This document shows positions 8,405 to 17,342 of a DNA stretch of 63,606 nt, piece after piece. Every line of letters starts with the position of its first letter. Positions within the stretch are counted from its first letter, which is position 1. Under the pieces are notes generated by a model. That model worked only from the letters and a program-made list of their open reading frames with translations. It searched no databases and was not told the DNA's origin. Made by a program: the position numbers and the translations under genes. The stretch is from the NCBI RefSeq assembly GCF_947502445.1, contig NZ_CANMZW010000035.1:1-63606 (forward strand), written 5' to 3'. This DNA comes from an uncultured Brevibacillus sp. (lineage in GTDB: Bacteria; Bacillota; Bacilli; Brevibacillales; Brevibacillaceae).

Positions 8405-9481
8405 ATGCAGGAGAACACCAAAAGAAATCCGCAGTTTAGCGATGTGCTTCGCTTGGTCGCTCCCGGTACGCAGCTGCGGGAAGGATTGGAAAATGTTTTG
8501 CGGGCGAAAACAGGTGGATTAATTGTCGTTGGCTATGGTCCGGAGATGAGGTCAATTGTCGATGGAGGTTTTTCCATCAATTGTGACTTCTCTCCCGCTC
8601 ATTTGTATGAATTGGCGAAGATGGATGGGGCGATCATAGTTAGTGAAGACGCAAAAAGAATCCTGTATGCCAATACTCAATTGTTTCCTCCTGCCTCCAT
8701 AGCTACCAGTGAAACAGGAACACGCCATCGGACGGCTCAACGAACTGCCATTCAGACTCACTATTTGGTGATCGCGATCTCTCAACGCCGCAATGTTATT
8801 ACACTGTACCAGGGGAACTTTCGTTATGTCTTAAATGAAATAAGCGTCATTCTGGCAAAGGCCAACCAGGCAGTCTCCACCTTGGAGAAATACAAGGCCG
8901 TTCTGGATCAGGCGCTGACCAATCTGGGTGCGTTGGAATTTGAGGAATTAGTAACGTTTCAAGAAGTTACTTCCGTTTTGCAACGAATTGAGATGGTTTT
9001 ACGTATTAAGACAGAGGTCTCCAAGTACATATGTGAGCTAGGAATCGAGGGAAGGCTCGTTAGCATGCAGATGGAAGAGCTTGTATCAAACATTGAAGAA
9101 GAAGCGCACATGCTTATTCGCGATTATTGTCGAGACGTGTCGTATTCTCCTGATCTTGTACTACGTGACATGAAAAAATTAAGCTCCGATGAAATGTTAG
9201 AATTGCCCTCTTTCTTGCGTGTCCTTGGCTACTCTGCAAACGTCAGTATGCTTGAAGAATCTGTTTCTCCAAGAGGGTATCGCATTTTGCAAAAAATCCC
9301 AAGACTTCCCCTTTCCATCATCACGAATTTGGCCCATCATTTCCACAATTTACCTAGGATCATGATGGCTACGATCCAGGAATTGGACGAAGTTGAGGGG
9401 ATTGGAGAGGTTCGAGCAAGGGCTATCAAAGATGGTCTGAAACGGATTCAGGAACAAGTGTTCATTGACAGGCACATTTAA
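8405..9481 (+). CDS. disA: DisA, diadenylate cyclase and DNA-scanning protein
   Basis: A 358-residue enzyme that joins two ATP into cyclic di-AMP while scanning DNA for branched structures. The N-terminal DAC domain shows both active-site signatures, DGA (about 72) and RHR (in TRHRTA, about 107), so catalysis should be intact. A helical linker follows, and a helix-hairpin-helix DNA-binding domain ends the protein (VEGIGEVRARAIKDG). The octamer formed in the family stops cyclase activity when it meets recombination junctions, and RadA inhibits it directly, which fits the neighbouring gene. Start ATG with a GGAGCGAGGG site. Confidence 0.95.
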   Translation: MQENTKRNPQFSDVLRLVAPGTQLREGLENVLRAKTGGLIVVGYGPEMRSIVDGGFSINCDFSPAHLYELAKMDGAIIVSEDAKRILYANTQLFPPASIATSETGTRHRTAQRTAIQTHYLVIAISQRRNVITLYQGNFRYVLNEISVILAKANQAVSTLEKYKAVLDQALTNLGALEFEELVTFQEVTSVLQRIEMVLRIKTEVSKYICELGIEGRLVSMQMEELVSNIEEEAHMLIRDYCRDVSYSPDLVLRDMKKLSSDEMLELPSFLRVLGYSANVSMLEESVSPRGYRILQKIPRLPLSIITNLAHHFHNLPRIMMATIQELDEVEGIGEVRARAIKDGLKRIQEQVFIDRHI

Positions 9482-9568
9482 AGTAGATAGGATTAAGGCA
9501 TTATTTGTATTCAACATTTGCCTAGGAGACGACTTTCTTTTGGGCAGAAGAAATCAGGAGGTAAGTCT

Positions 9569-10297
9569 ATGTTCGTGAAATCGTTACCGAACATACTAAC
9601 CGTAAGCAACTTGTTTCTGGGAGTTTTAGCAATTATTCTTGCGTTTCAAGGCGATCAATACGTCGATTATGCAGCCATCACAGTGATAATCGGTATGCTG
9701 GCAGACGGACTGGACGGACGCGTAGCACGAATGCTGAATGCACAAAGCGAGTTCGGTAAGGAACTGGATTCCTTGTCTGACGTGATCACGTTCGGGGTAG
9801 CGCCAGCGTTTATCATGTATGTTGTCGTCCTGCAAGATTTCAACCTGCTCGGTATTTTTGTCACCGCGATTTTTCCAATCTGTGGGGCGCTGCGCTTGGC
9901 TCGCTTCAATGTCCAAGCAGGGGTTCCAGGTTACTTCATCGGATTGCCGATTACGGCTGCGGGTGGTGTGCTCGCTACGCTTGCTCTGTACCACCAGGTT
10001 TTCAATCCGGTACTGCTCGCGGTAAGCATGCTGCTTCTCGCCTTTTTGATGGTATCCAAGGTCAAGTATCCCAATTTCAAAAAAGTGGGTATTCCCAAAT
10101 CTGCATATTGGATCACACCGATTATCATCGCCATCGTTGTAGTGGTAGCGATCAAGTACCCACAGCAGTTTCCTAAGATTGTCTTCTTGCCATTGGCGTT
10201 TTACGCTTTGTACGGAATAAAAAAAAACGTTGACTTTCTCGTCAAAAAATTACGTAAGAGAAAGAACAAAGAAGAAGAATCTGTGCCATTTGAATAA
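9569..10297 (+). CDS. pssA: CDP-diacylglycerol-serine phosphatidyltransferase
   Basis: A 242-residue membrane enzyme that makes phosphatidylserine from CDP-diacylglycerol and serine, the step before phosphatidylethanolamine. The CDP-alcohol phosphotransferase signature, DG-x2-AR-x8-G-x3-D-x3-D type, is visible as DGLDGRVARMLN...FGKELDSLSD near residues 47-72. About seven hydrophobic segments follow, with a basic tail (KKLRKRKNKEEE). The ATG at 9569 follows CAGGAGG at the right distance and removes a non-homologous upstream stretch. It may be transcribed with radA-disA, and a bidirectional terminator lies after it. In B. subtilis, pssA sits elsewhere in the genome. Confidence 0.88.
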   Translation: MFVKSLPNILTVSNLFLGVLAIILAFQGDQYVDYAAITVIIGMLADGLDGRVARMLNAQSEFGKELDSLSDVITFGVAPAFIMYVVVLQDFNLLGIFVTAIFPICGALRLARFNVQAGVPGYFIGLPITAAGGVLATLALYHQVFNPVLLAVSMLLLAFLMVSKVKYPNFKKVGIPKSAYWITPIIIAIVVVVAIKYPQQFPKIVFLPLAFYALYGIKKNVDFLVKKLRKRKNKEEESVPFE

Positions 10298-10308
10298 AAG
10301 GCCACGAC

Positions 10309-10348
10309 AAAAAACCCGCACATCATCCGAGTGCGGGTTTTTCATTTT
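10309..10348. terminator. Bidirectional terminator, pssA / reverse gene
   Basis: An 11-bp stem (AAAACCCGCAC at 10311-10321 with GTGCGGGTTTT at 10331-10341) has a nine-base loop. T runs follow on the + side and A runs precede it, so it can stop transcripts arriving from pssA and from the reverse-strand gene at 10395-10790. Confidence 0.88.
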
Positions 10349-10394
10349 TTAAGTGCAACTTTTTTGAGGGTTCGTTCGTAATACGAGTGAGAGG

Positions 10395-10790
10395 TTATGA
10401 AAGGTTGAATACGCCCAGGGTGTTCAGTCTCTTCGACTCCTTCTCCAGCACGTCTTCTAGCTTGATGTCCGTAATATTGCACAAGGCCGTGAGATAAAAC
10501 AGGTTTTTACCAAGCTCGGCAGTGACTACGTCGCGACAATGCTCACACAAGGGTCCGGAAAAGTGGGTGTCCAGATGGGACTTGTTTTCCTCCAGGTTTT
10601 TGCTGGAATCATACGTTTGCTTTTTAGCAACCACTTCCACACAGCCACATTCGGTGATGGATTTGGTCAGTGAACGGTTGATGCGGGAAGCCGTTTCCTG
10701 AACTTTGGACATGACGTCCAGTACGCTCCGATGTCTGATCAGAAGTTCCGATACTTGCGTTTGAAAGTCGTCTACACTTCGATTATCCAT
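10395..10790 (-). CDS. Small cysteine-containing protein, uncharacterised (DUF1573-like annotation)
   Basis: A 131-residue protein of unknown function, the only reverse-strand gene between the clp and str regions. From memory, similar proteins in Paenibacillaceae sit at this same place and are often labelled DUF1573; this is tentative. It is predicted to be helical throughout, with two cysteine clusters, ECGC (about residues 46-49) and LCEHC (about 80-84), that could bind a metal. It ends in a conserved-looking acidic segment (KLEDVLEKESKRLNTLGVF). The start at 10790 is preferred to 10853 because AGAGGTG lies a few bases upstream. No signal peptide or membrane segment is seen. Confidence 0.7.
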   Translation of the reverse strand: MDNRSVDDFQTQVSELLIRHRSVLDVMSKVQETASRINRSLTKSITECGCVEVVAKKQTYDSSKNLEENKSHLDTHFSGPLCEHCRDVVTAELGKNLFYLTALCNITDIKLEDVLEKESKRLNTLGVFNLS

Positions 10791-10951
10791 ATGGTTCACC
10801 TCTGCTTTAGGCTGTAGATATCGTCTAAATTTTCGCGCATTCGTTATTGCCATTATAAGAAGGGAGTCAGCCCTCTGTCAATTTGCATCCAAAGGAAACG
10901 GGTGTTCGAGGTTGACGAGAAATTGACAACTATGTTAAAATTTTTGGCTAT

Positions 10952-10981
10952 TTGACATGATAAAATCATTTTTGCTATAGT
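10952..10981 (+). promoter_or_regulatory. SigA promoter of yacL
   Basis: TTGACA, an 18-base spacer and TATAGT, about 95 bases before the yacL start. A second TTGACA (10923-10928) lies upstream without a good -10 box. Confidence 0.75.
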
Positions 10982-11075
10982 GAGGGAAAGTGCCAATGAA
11001 GCATTTTAGCCATTTGGAAAGAAGTAGGGTTTTACTCAAAGCTTTACGTCTATATTAATAAAAGGAGGTGAAGGC

Positions 11076-12167
11076 ATGGTACGCCGCATAGGAAAAATCT
11101 TTTTTGTCTTGATTGGCGGTGGATTGGGGTATCAATACGGAGATGACTTGTTTTCGATGCTCAATCCGCTTTTGAATTTCGGTGTAGTAGCTGGAACACA
11201 GTATATTGGTGCGGTACTTGGTGCCATCTTGTTCTTCTTTTTAGCCAATTGGTTATTAGATTATATTTTGAGAGTCGTCCGTTGGGGAGAAGAGACACTC
11301 GTCAAAATGCCAATTGTCGATGTTATGTTCGGAGCGATGGGGTTGATTAGTGGTCTTATTGTTGCCTTTTTATTATTCCTGCCCATCAGTAAAATTCCGA
11401 TCCCAGTGATAGGAGATCTTTTGCCGTTGGTTGTTTCCGGATTGCTTGGCTATTTGGGGTTCCAAGTAGGTTTCCGCAAGCGGGACGAGATTATGTCCGT
11501 TTTTTCCATCGGACGCAAGGATAAGAAAAAAGACAATGCCTCCGCTACCGTAACGAACGTGGAAAACAAAATTTTGGATACAAGTGTTATCATTGATGGA
11601 CGCATTGCAGATATTTGCCGCACCGGCTTTTTGGAAGGTGTGCTCGTAATTCCTGGGTTTGTACTAGAAGAGCTTCAGCATATTGCAGATTCATCCGATG
11701 TATTGAAAAGAAATCGCGGACGCCGTGGCCTGGACATCCTGAACAAGATTCAAAAGGAAATGAAGGTCAAGGTTCAGATTTGGGAAGGCGATTTTGAAGA
11801 GGTATCCGAAGTCGACAGCAAGCTGATCAAGCTGGCGAAAGTGATCAATGGTAAAGTCGTCACAAACGATTTTAACCTGAATAAAGTGTGCGAGCTGCAA
11901 GGTGTTGCCGTACTGAATATCAACGATTTGGCGAATGCAGTGAAGCCGGTAGTCCTGCCAGGCGAGGAAATGAATGTACAAGTGATCAAAGACGGCAAGG
12001 AGCACGGTCAGGGAGTTGCCTATCTCGATGACGGTACGATGATCGTCGTTGAGGGCGGACGTGAGTATATCGGTAACGATGTAGATGTACTCGTGACCAG
12101 CGTACTGCAAACATCGGCAGGACGAATGATCTTCGCCAAGCCGAAGCTTCTGGAAAGAGCGTTATAG
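11076..12167 (+). CDS. yacL: Membrane-anchored PIN-TRAM domain protein (YacL)
   Basis: A 363-residue protein with several hydrophobic N-terminal segments (to about residue 140), a PIN nuclease domain that begins near LDTSVIIDGRIAD (about 167), and a C-terminal TRAM RNA/DNA-binding domain (from about 295). PIN domains coordinate metal through acidic residues, and the first Asp of LDTS plus later acidic residues are present. The biological substrate is not known with certainty; a nuclease role is inferred. The length is close to B. subtilis YacL (366). AAGGAGGTGAAGG precedes the ATG. It heads yacL-ispD-ispF. Confidence 0.85.
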   Translation: MVRRIGKIFFVLIGGGLGYQYGDDLFSMLNPLLNFGVVAGTQYIGAVLGAILFFFLANWLLDYILRVVRWGEETLVKMPIVDVMFGAMGLISGLIVAFLLFLPISKIPIPVIGDLLPLVVSGLLGYLGFQVGFRKRDEIMSVFSIGRKDKKKDNASATVTNVENKILDTSVIIDGRIADICRTGFLEGVLVIPGFVLEELQHIADSSDVLKRNRGRRGLDILNKIQKEMKVKVQIWEGDFEEVSEVDSKLIKLAKVINGKVVTNDFNLNKVCELQGVAVLNINDLANAVKPVVLPGEEMNVQVIKDGKEHGQGVAYLDDGTMIVVEGGREYIGNDVDVLVTSVLQTSAGRMIFAKPKLLERAL

Positions 12168-12188
12168 AGAGACAGGAGAGGAATTATC

Positions 12189-12875
12189 GTGAGTACGGGT
12201 GTCGTAATCGTTGCAGCCGGGTCCGGTAAACGGATGGGTGGGCAACGGAACAAGCTGTGGTTACCGCTTGCGGGAGAGCCAATTTTAGCTCATACAGTAC
12301 GCCTCTTCGTCACGCATCGGGATGTTGATCACATCGTCCTGGTAGTAAGCGAGCAGGACCACGCAGATGTGCGAAAATGGCTTCAAAAAGAAGCGATTCA
12401 GCTAACAGTTGTACTAGGCGGAGCAGAGAGACAGGATAGTGTGAGAAATGGCCTGGGCGCTCTTTCTGACAGCTGCACGTACGTACTTGTTCACGACGCG
12501 GCCAGGCCGTTTGTCACTCGCGAACAGATCAGCGAAATGATCAAGCAGGTAGAGCACGATCAAGCCACGATCATGGCTGTTCCTGTCAAAGATACGATAA
12601 AAGTGGTGGGGGCCACCGGAATTGTGGAAGCAACCCCAGCGCGCGAAAGCTTGTGGGCGGTTCAAACCCCACAAGCTTTTCGTATGTCTTTGTTGCGAGA
12701 GGCGCATGAGGCGGCACAGCGTGCAGGAAAAGTAGGTACGGATGATGCGATGCTGGTAGAATGGCTAGGTCATTCCGTGACCGTCGTGCAGGGAAGCTAT
12801 GAAAACATAAAGATAACGACACCGGATGATTTATGGTTCGGTGAAGAGATATTACGAAAGCGAAAGGGAGAGTAG
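12189..12875 (+). CDS. ispD: 2-C-methyl-D-erythritol 4-phosphate cytidylyltransferase
   Basis: A 228-residue enzyme that attaches CMP to methylerythritol phosphate in the MEP route to isoprenoids. The N-terminal nucleotide-binding loop AAGSGKRMG (about residues 8-16) and the VHDAARPF motif (about 104-111) are intact, with KDTIKVV further on. The start is GTG, with GAGAGGAA upstream. It lies 21 bases after yacL and two bases before ispF, so the two MEP enzymes are very probably co-transcribed. Confidence 0.96.
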   Translation: MSTGVVIVAAGSGKRMGGQRNKLWLPLAGEPILAHTVRLFVTHRDVDHIVLVVSEQDHADVRKWLQKEAIQLTVVLGGAERQDSVRNGLGALSDSCTYVLVHDAARPFVTREQISEMIKQVEHDQATIMAVPVKDTIKVVGATGIVEATPARESLWAVQTPQAFRMSLLREAHEAAQRAGKVGTDDAMLVEWLGHSVTVVQGSYENIKITTPDDLWFGEEILRKRKGE

Positions 12876-12877
12876 CT

Positions 12878-13351
12878 ATGCGTATTGGACAAGGCTTTGA
12901 TGTGCATCAACTGGTGGAGCGCCGCCCATGTATCATCGGTGGTGTCACCATTCCCTATGAAAAAGGATTGCTGGGTCATTCCGATGCAGACGTGCTCTTG
13001 CATGCCATCAGTGATGCCATTCTCGGGGCGATTGGAGAAGGAGATATCGGACGTCATTTTCCTGATACCGATCCAGCCTTCAAGGATGCAGATAGCGTAA
13101 AGCTTTTGGAGCACGTATGGAAAATGGTAAAGGAACGCGGATACCGTTTGGGAAATGTTGACGCCACGATCATCGCTCAAGCTCCAAAAATGGCTCCGTA
13201 CATTCCACAGATGTGCGAGGTCATTGCGCGTGTGCTGGAGGCGGATGAGCCCTCCCAAGTAAATGTGAAGGCAACGACCTCAGAGAAGCTTGGTTTCACA
13301 GGCCGCGGAGAAGGAATTGCGGCACAGGCTGCATGCTTGCTTGTCAAGTAG
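12878..13351 (+). CDS. ispF: 2-C-methyl-D-erythritol 2,4-cyclodiphosphate synthase
   Basis: A 157-residue trimeric enzyme that cyclises CDP-methylerythritol phosphate, releasing CMP, in the MEP isoprenoid route. Metal ligands D8 and H10 (GFDVHQL) and the later His in LLGHSDADVLLHA (about 40-52) are present, as is the DIGRHFPDTD motif. GGGAGAG lies shortly before the ATG. It follows ispD almost directly and is separated from gltX by 88 bases. Confidence 0.96.
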   Translation: MRIGQGFDVHQLVERRPCIIGGVTIPYEKGLLGHSDADVLLHAISDAILGAIGEGDIGRHFPDTDPAFKDADSVKLLEHVWKMVKERGYRLGNVDATIIAQAPKMAPYIPQMCEVIARVLEADEPSQVNVKATTSEKLGFTGRGEGIAAQAACLLVK

Positions 13352-13439
13352 AGGGGCAAGGTGTAACATAAAGCCTTAGAAACATGTAACGTTAGTCAAT
13401 TATTCATACCCTTTTACATTCATAAGGATGGTGCTACCA

Positions 13440-14906
13440 ATGGCGAAAGAAATCCGCACCCGTTATGCGCCCAGTCCTACGGGGCATTTACACATCGGCG
13501 GTGCGAGAACCGCACTTTTCAACTATTTGTTTGCAAAACATCACGGTGGTTCGTTCATCGTTCGGATTGAGGATACGGACCAAACGCGGAATAAGGAAAA
13601 TGCTGACGAAGAGCAGATGAAGAATCTGAAGTGGCTCGGAGTCGAATGGGTAGAAGGCACTGACCTTGGCGGGCCGTATGGGCCGTATCGCCAAATGGAG
13701 CGACTGGATATCTATCGTAAATATATTGATCAGCTTTTGGCAGAGGGCAAAGCGTACTACTGCTATGCCAGCAAAGAAGAGCTGGATGCTGAGCGTGAAG
13801 AACAGCTGGCACGCGGTGAAACACCGCGTATTTTGGAAAAACACCGTCATGTTACAGAAGAGGCGCGTGCACAGTATGAAGCTGAAGGACGTGTTCCTTC
13901 TATCCACTTCCTGGTACAGGAAGACCGTGAATACGTAGTGGATGATATGATTCGTGGTCAAGTAACCTTCAATTCCAATGAGATGGGTGACTTTGTCATC
14001 TGTCGTCCTGATGGAATTCCAACGTATAACTTTGCAGTAGTTATTGACGACTATCTGATGAAAATCAGTCATGTCATCCGTGGAGAAGAGCATCTGTCCA
14101 ATACACCTCGTCAATTGATGATTTATGAGGCGTTTGGCTGGGAAGCACCGCAATTTGCCCATTTGGCGCTGATTTTGAATCAAGACGGCAAGAAAATGTC
14201 CAAGCGCGACGAGAGCATTCTTCAATTCATCGAGCAATATCGTGAGCTGGGTTTCTTGCCTGAGGCGATCGTGAATTTCCTCGTTCTGCTGGGCTGGTCT
14301 CCAGGTGGAGAAGAAGAGATTTTCGGCATGGAGGATCTGATCAAGCTGTTCTCCGCAGACCGTGTCAGCAAATCACCAGCTGTCTTCGATGCAACCAAAA
14401 TGAACTGGATGAACAATTTCTACTTGAAGCGTCAATCGCTTGAGCTGATTACCGAGATGTGTATCCCACATCTGGTAAAGGCTGGATTCATTGAGGAAGC
14501 ACTGTCCGAAGAGAAGCAAAGCTGGGTTCGCAGTATTGTGGGACTGTATCAAGAACAAATGTCCTACTGTGCACAAATCGTTCCGCTCGCAGCTCTTTTC
14601 TTCCTGGACGAAGTGGTGTACGATGAAGAGGCAACATTGGTGCTGAAGGAAGCACAGTTGCCAGAGGTTCTGACATCTTTTGTGAAACACCTGTCGGCCC
14701 AAGAAGCATATAATGTTGATGTTATCAAAGCAGCACTGAAAGAAGTGCAAAAGGAAACGGGTCACAAAGGAAAGGCATTGTTTATGCCTGTCCGTGTGGC
14801 AGCAACCGGTCAAGCGCATGGTCGTGATTTGGCAGAGACGTTGTATCTGCTCGGACGCGATAAAGTCATCACGCGCACCAATCAAGTGATTGCAAACGGA
14901 AAGTAG
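13440..14906 (+). CDS. gltX: Glutamyl-tRNA synthetase
   Basis: A 488-residue class I synthetase that charges tRNA(Glu). In Bacillales it usually also mischarges tRNA(Gln) for later amidation; whether that holds here is inferred. The HIGH-type motif (HLHIGG, about 16-21) and the KMSKR loop (about 252-256) are intact. An in-frame ATG at 13428 exists, but the ATG at 13440 has a better spaced ribosome site (GGATGGTG) and matches the family N terminus (AKEIRTRYAPSPTG). The 88 bases before it hold no clear promoter, so it may ride on the ispF transcript. Confidence 0.95.
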   Translation: MAKEIRTRYAPSPTGHLHIGGARTALFNYLFAKHHGGSFIVRIEDTDQTRNKENADEEQMKNLKWLGVEWVEGTDLGGPYGPYRQMERLDIYRKYIDQLLAEGKAYYCYASKEELDAEREEQLARGETPRILEKHRHVTEEARAQYEAEGRVPSIHFLVQEDREYVVDDMIRGQVTFNSNEMGDFVICRPDGIPTYNFAVVIDDYLMKISHVIRGEEHLSNTPRQLMIYEAFGWEAPQFAHLALILNQDGKKMSKRDESILQFIEQYRELGFLPEAIVNFLVLLGWSPGGEEEIFGMEDLIKLFSADRVSKSPAVFDATKMNWMNNFYLKRQSLELITEMCIPHLVKAGFIEEALSEEKQSWVRSIVGLYQEQMSYCAQIVPLAALFFLDEVVYDEEATLVLKEAQLPEVLTSFVKHLSAQEAYNVDVIKAALKEVQKETGHKGKALFMPVRVAATGQAHGRDLAETLYLLGRDKVITRTNQVIANGK

Positions 14907-14939
14907 GCAAGCGCCTCTTTTCTTGAATAAAAAAGTGAA

Positions 14940-15243
14940 TGCGACGATCAGGAGAAGTACAGCAGGACACACGTCTACAGAGAGGGTGGATAGGTGAGAG
15001 CCATCCGGCGTGACCTGTTTGGAAATGCGCCTGTGAGCAATGAGCTGAACGCGTCTGTAAAGCAGCGACCAGACGTCTAGTAGGTGACATCGGTGCCCCG
15101 CCGTTACCGGGATGTTGAGCGAGATTGTCAGGGCTATTCTTATTGGGCTAGCCATCTTCATGACAATCTAAGCAGAGTGGAACCACGGCTAAACCGTCTC
15201 TGTCCTTTCGTTATGAAGGGCAGGGGCGTTTTTTATTTTTTTA
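14940..15243 (+). promoter_or_regulatory. T-box riboswitch (probably cysteine) before cysE
   Basis: The 368-base gap before cysE holds a T-box leader. The T-box core AGAGTGGAACCACGG is at 15174-15188. A stem III-like hairpin pairs GATTGTCA (15122) with TGACAATC (15161). The terminator pairs CGTCTCTGTCCTT (15195-15207) with 15216-15228 and is followed by a T run. The T-box can pair with CCG..CTCT of the terminator's 5' arm to form the antiterminator. TGC at 15026-15028, after GGAAA, is the likely Cys specifier. Uncharged tRNA(Cys) would allow read-through into cysE-cysS. Confidence 0.9.
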
Positions 15244-15274
15244 GCAGGAAAATCAGGCAGGAGGTGCCACCAAA

Positions 15275-15940
15275 ATGTTAGCACAGATGAGAGATGACAT
15301 TCGCGCTGTATTTGAACGAGACCCGGCTGCGCGCAGTACCTTGGAGGTCGTTATGACCTATGCGGGTCTGCATGCGATATGGGGGCACCGGATTGCCCAC
15401 AAGCTGTGGAAGGCCGAATGGTGTACGCTTGCTCGCGTTGTTTCTCAAATGTCCCGCTTTTTTACCGGGATTGAGATTCACCCGGGCGCACGGATCGGCC
15501 GAGGCTTGTTTATTGATCATGGGAGTGGGGTTGTCATCGGAGAGACTTGTGAGATCGGTGATAATGTAACGATTTATCAAGGGGTTACTCTCGGGGGAAC
15601 AGGAAAGGAAAAAGGCAAGCGCCATCCTACAGTAGGAAATGATGTCATTATTGCTACTGGAGCAAAAGTATTGGGCTCCTTCAAGATTGGCGATAATTCA
15701 AAGATAGGGGCTGGTGCTGTTGTTTTGCAGGAGGTACCGCCGAATTCGACCGTCGTAGGAATTAAAGCGCGCATCGTCATTCAGGATGGCAAGCGTGTAA
15801 AAAACGATTTGGATCACGTGAATATGCCTGACCCGGTAGCAGATACCATTCGTTTGATGCAAAAAGAAATGGATCAGCTGCGAGCAGAATTGGAACATTT
15901 GAGGGAGGATAAAAAGAACAATGGGCATTCAACTGACTAA
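15275..15940 (+). CDS. cysE: Serine O-acetyltransferase
   Basis: A 221-residue enzyme that acetylates serine with acetyl-CoA, the entry step to cysteine. The N-terminal helical part is followed by left-handed beta-helix hexapeptide repeats (IHPGARIGRGLFIDHGSGVVIGE region, about 68-90), which carry the catalytic His-Asp type residues. AGGAGGTG lies before the ATG. It overlaps cysS by 20 bases, so the two are translated from one message under the upstream T-box. That pairing couples cysteine synthesis with tRNA(Cys) charging. Confidence 0.95.
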   Translation: MLAQMRDDIRAVFERDPAARSTLEVVMTYAGLHAIWGHRIAHKLWKAEWCTLARVVSQMSRFFTGIEIHPGARIGRGLFIDHGSGVVIGETCEIGDNVTIYQGVTLGGTGKEKGKRHPTVGNDVIIATGAKVLGSFKIGDNSKIGAGAVVLQEVPPNSTVVGIKARIVIQDGKRVKNDLDHVNMPDPVADTIRLMQKEMDQLRAELEHLREDKKNNGHSTD

Positions 15941-17327
15941 TACGATGACACGCCGAAAGGAACCGTTCGTTACATTGGAGCCAGGGAAGGTAAAGATGTA
16001 CGTGTGCGGTCCGACCGTGTACAACTACATTCATATTGGTAACGCCCGTCCAGCTATTGTTTTCGACACACTTCGCCGATACTTGAAGTACCGTGGCTAC
16101 GAAGTGACGTTTGTACAAAACATTACAGATGTGGACGATAAGCTGATCCGGGTCGCCAATGAAGAGGGAACGACTGTCAAAGAAGTAGCTGACCGTTATA
16201 CAGATGCCTTCAATGAGGATTTGCGCTCTTTGAATGTACTGCCGCCTGATATTCAACCGCGTGTGATGCAGACGATTCCTGAAATCATTGAATTCATTGA
16301 GGGCTTGATCGAAAAAGGCTACGCCTATGAGAGTGAGGGCGATGTATACTTCCGTACGGGGCGTTTTGAAGAGTATGGAAAGCTTTCTCATCAACCGCTC
16401 GATGACCTGCAGGCAGGCGCGCGCGTAGAGATCAACGAGAAGAAGGAGCACCCGCTCGACTTTGCTTTGTGGAAAGCGGCAAAGACAGGAGAGGTTACCT
16501 GGAGTAGCCCTTGGGGCGAAGGGCGTCCGGGCTGGCACATCGAGTGCTCGGCGATGGCTCTGAAGTTTTTAGGCGAGGAAATTGATATTCACGCTGGTGG
16601 TACTGATCTGGTGTTCCCTCACCATGAAAACGAAATTGCTCAGTCCGAATGCTTTACAGGAAAAGTATTTGCTCGCTACTGGCTGCACAATGGCATGCTT
16701 AATATCGACAACGAGAAAATGTCCAAATCACTGGGCAACTTCCTTTTGGCTCGTGATTTGACAGCAAAGTTTGGGGGACAGTTAATTCGTTTCTTCATGC
16801 TGCAAGGTCATTACCGCAACCCGATTAATTTTAGCGATGAATTGTTGGAGCAAGCAGCAAACGGCCTGGAGAGAATCAAGACAGCTTACACGAACCTCTC
16901 TCATCGACTGGAAACATCGCGGGACGAAGAGCCGAATGGTCAAGCGGAAGAGCAAGCAAAAATCATCAGCGACCTGCGCGAGCGCTTCATTGCTGAGATG
17001 GATGATGACCTGAATACAGCGAATGCAATTACCGTATTCTTCGATATCGTAAAAGAAGCCAACCTCTACATGCGTCATCAAAATGTAGGGACAAAAGAGA
17101 TCACTGCCTACATGGAGCTTCTCGTGGAGCTGACCGGGGTATTTGGACTGGAGCTGAAACAGGAAGAGGAGCTTTTGGACAGTGAAATCGATGCACTGAT
17201 TGTAGAACGTACAGAAGCGCGCAAAGCACGCAATTTTGCTCGTTCAGATGAAATCCGCGATTTGCTCGCAGCCAAAGGAATTGTGCTGGAAGACACTCCA
17301 CAGGGTGTTCGCTGGCGCCGTAAGTAA
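15921..17327 (+). CDS. cysS: Cysteinyl-tRNA synthetase
   Basis: A 468-residue class I synthetase for tRNA(Cys). Visible features: C28 in YVCGPTVYN and the later IECSAM Cys plus downstream His/Glu that bind the active-site zinc, the HIGH-type HIGN motif (about 36-39), and KMSKS (about 266-270). The C-terminal helical anticodon-stem domain is complete. Its ATG lies inside the end of cysE, with GGGAGGATA as ribosome site. It is expected to respond to uncharged tRNA(Cys) through the T-box at 14940-15243. Confidence 0.96.
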   Translation: MGIQLTNTMTRRKEPFVTLEPGKVKMYVCGPTVYNYIHIGNARPAIVFDTLRRYLKYRGYEVTFVQNITDVDDKLIRVANEEGTTVKEVADRYTDAFNEDLRSLNVLPPDIQPRVMQTIPEIIEFIEGLIEKGYAYESEGDVYFRTGRFEEYGKLSHQPLDDLQAGARVEINEKKEHPLDFALWKAAKTGEVTWSSPWGEGRPGWHIECSAMALKFLGEEIDIHAGGTDLVFPHHENEIAQSECFTGKVFARYWLHNGMLNIDNEKMSKSLGNFLLARDLTAKFGGQLIRFFMLQGHYRNPINFSDELLEQAANGLERIKTAYTNLSHRLETSRDEEPNGQAEEQAKIISDLRERFIAEMDDDLNTANAITVFFDIVKEANLYMRHQNVGTKEITAYMELLVELTGVFGLELKQEEELLDSEIDALIVERTEARKARNFARSDEIRDLLAAKGIVLEDTPQGVRWRRK

Positions 17328-17342
17328 GGGGCCGAAGAAGGT

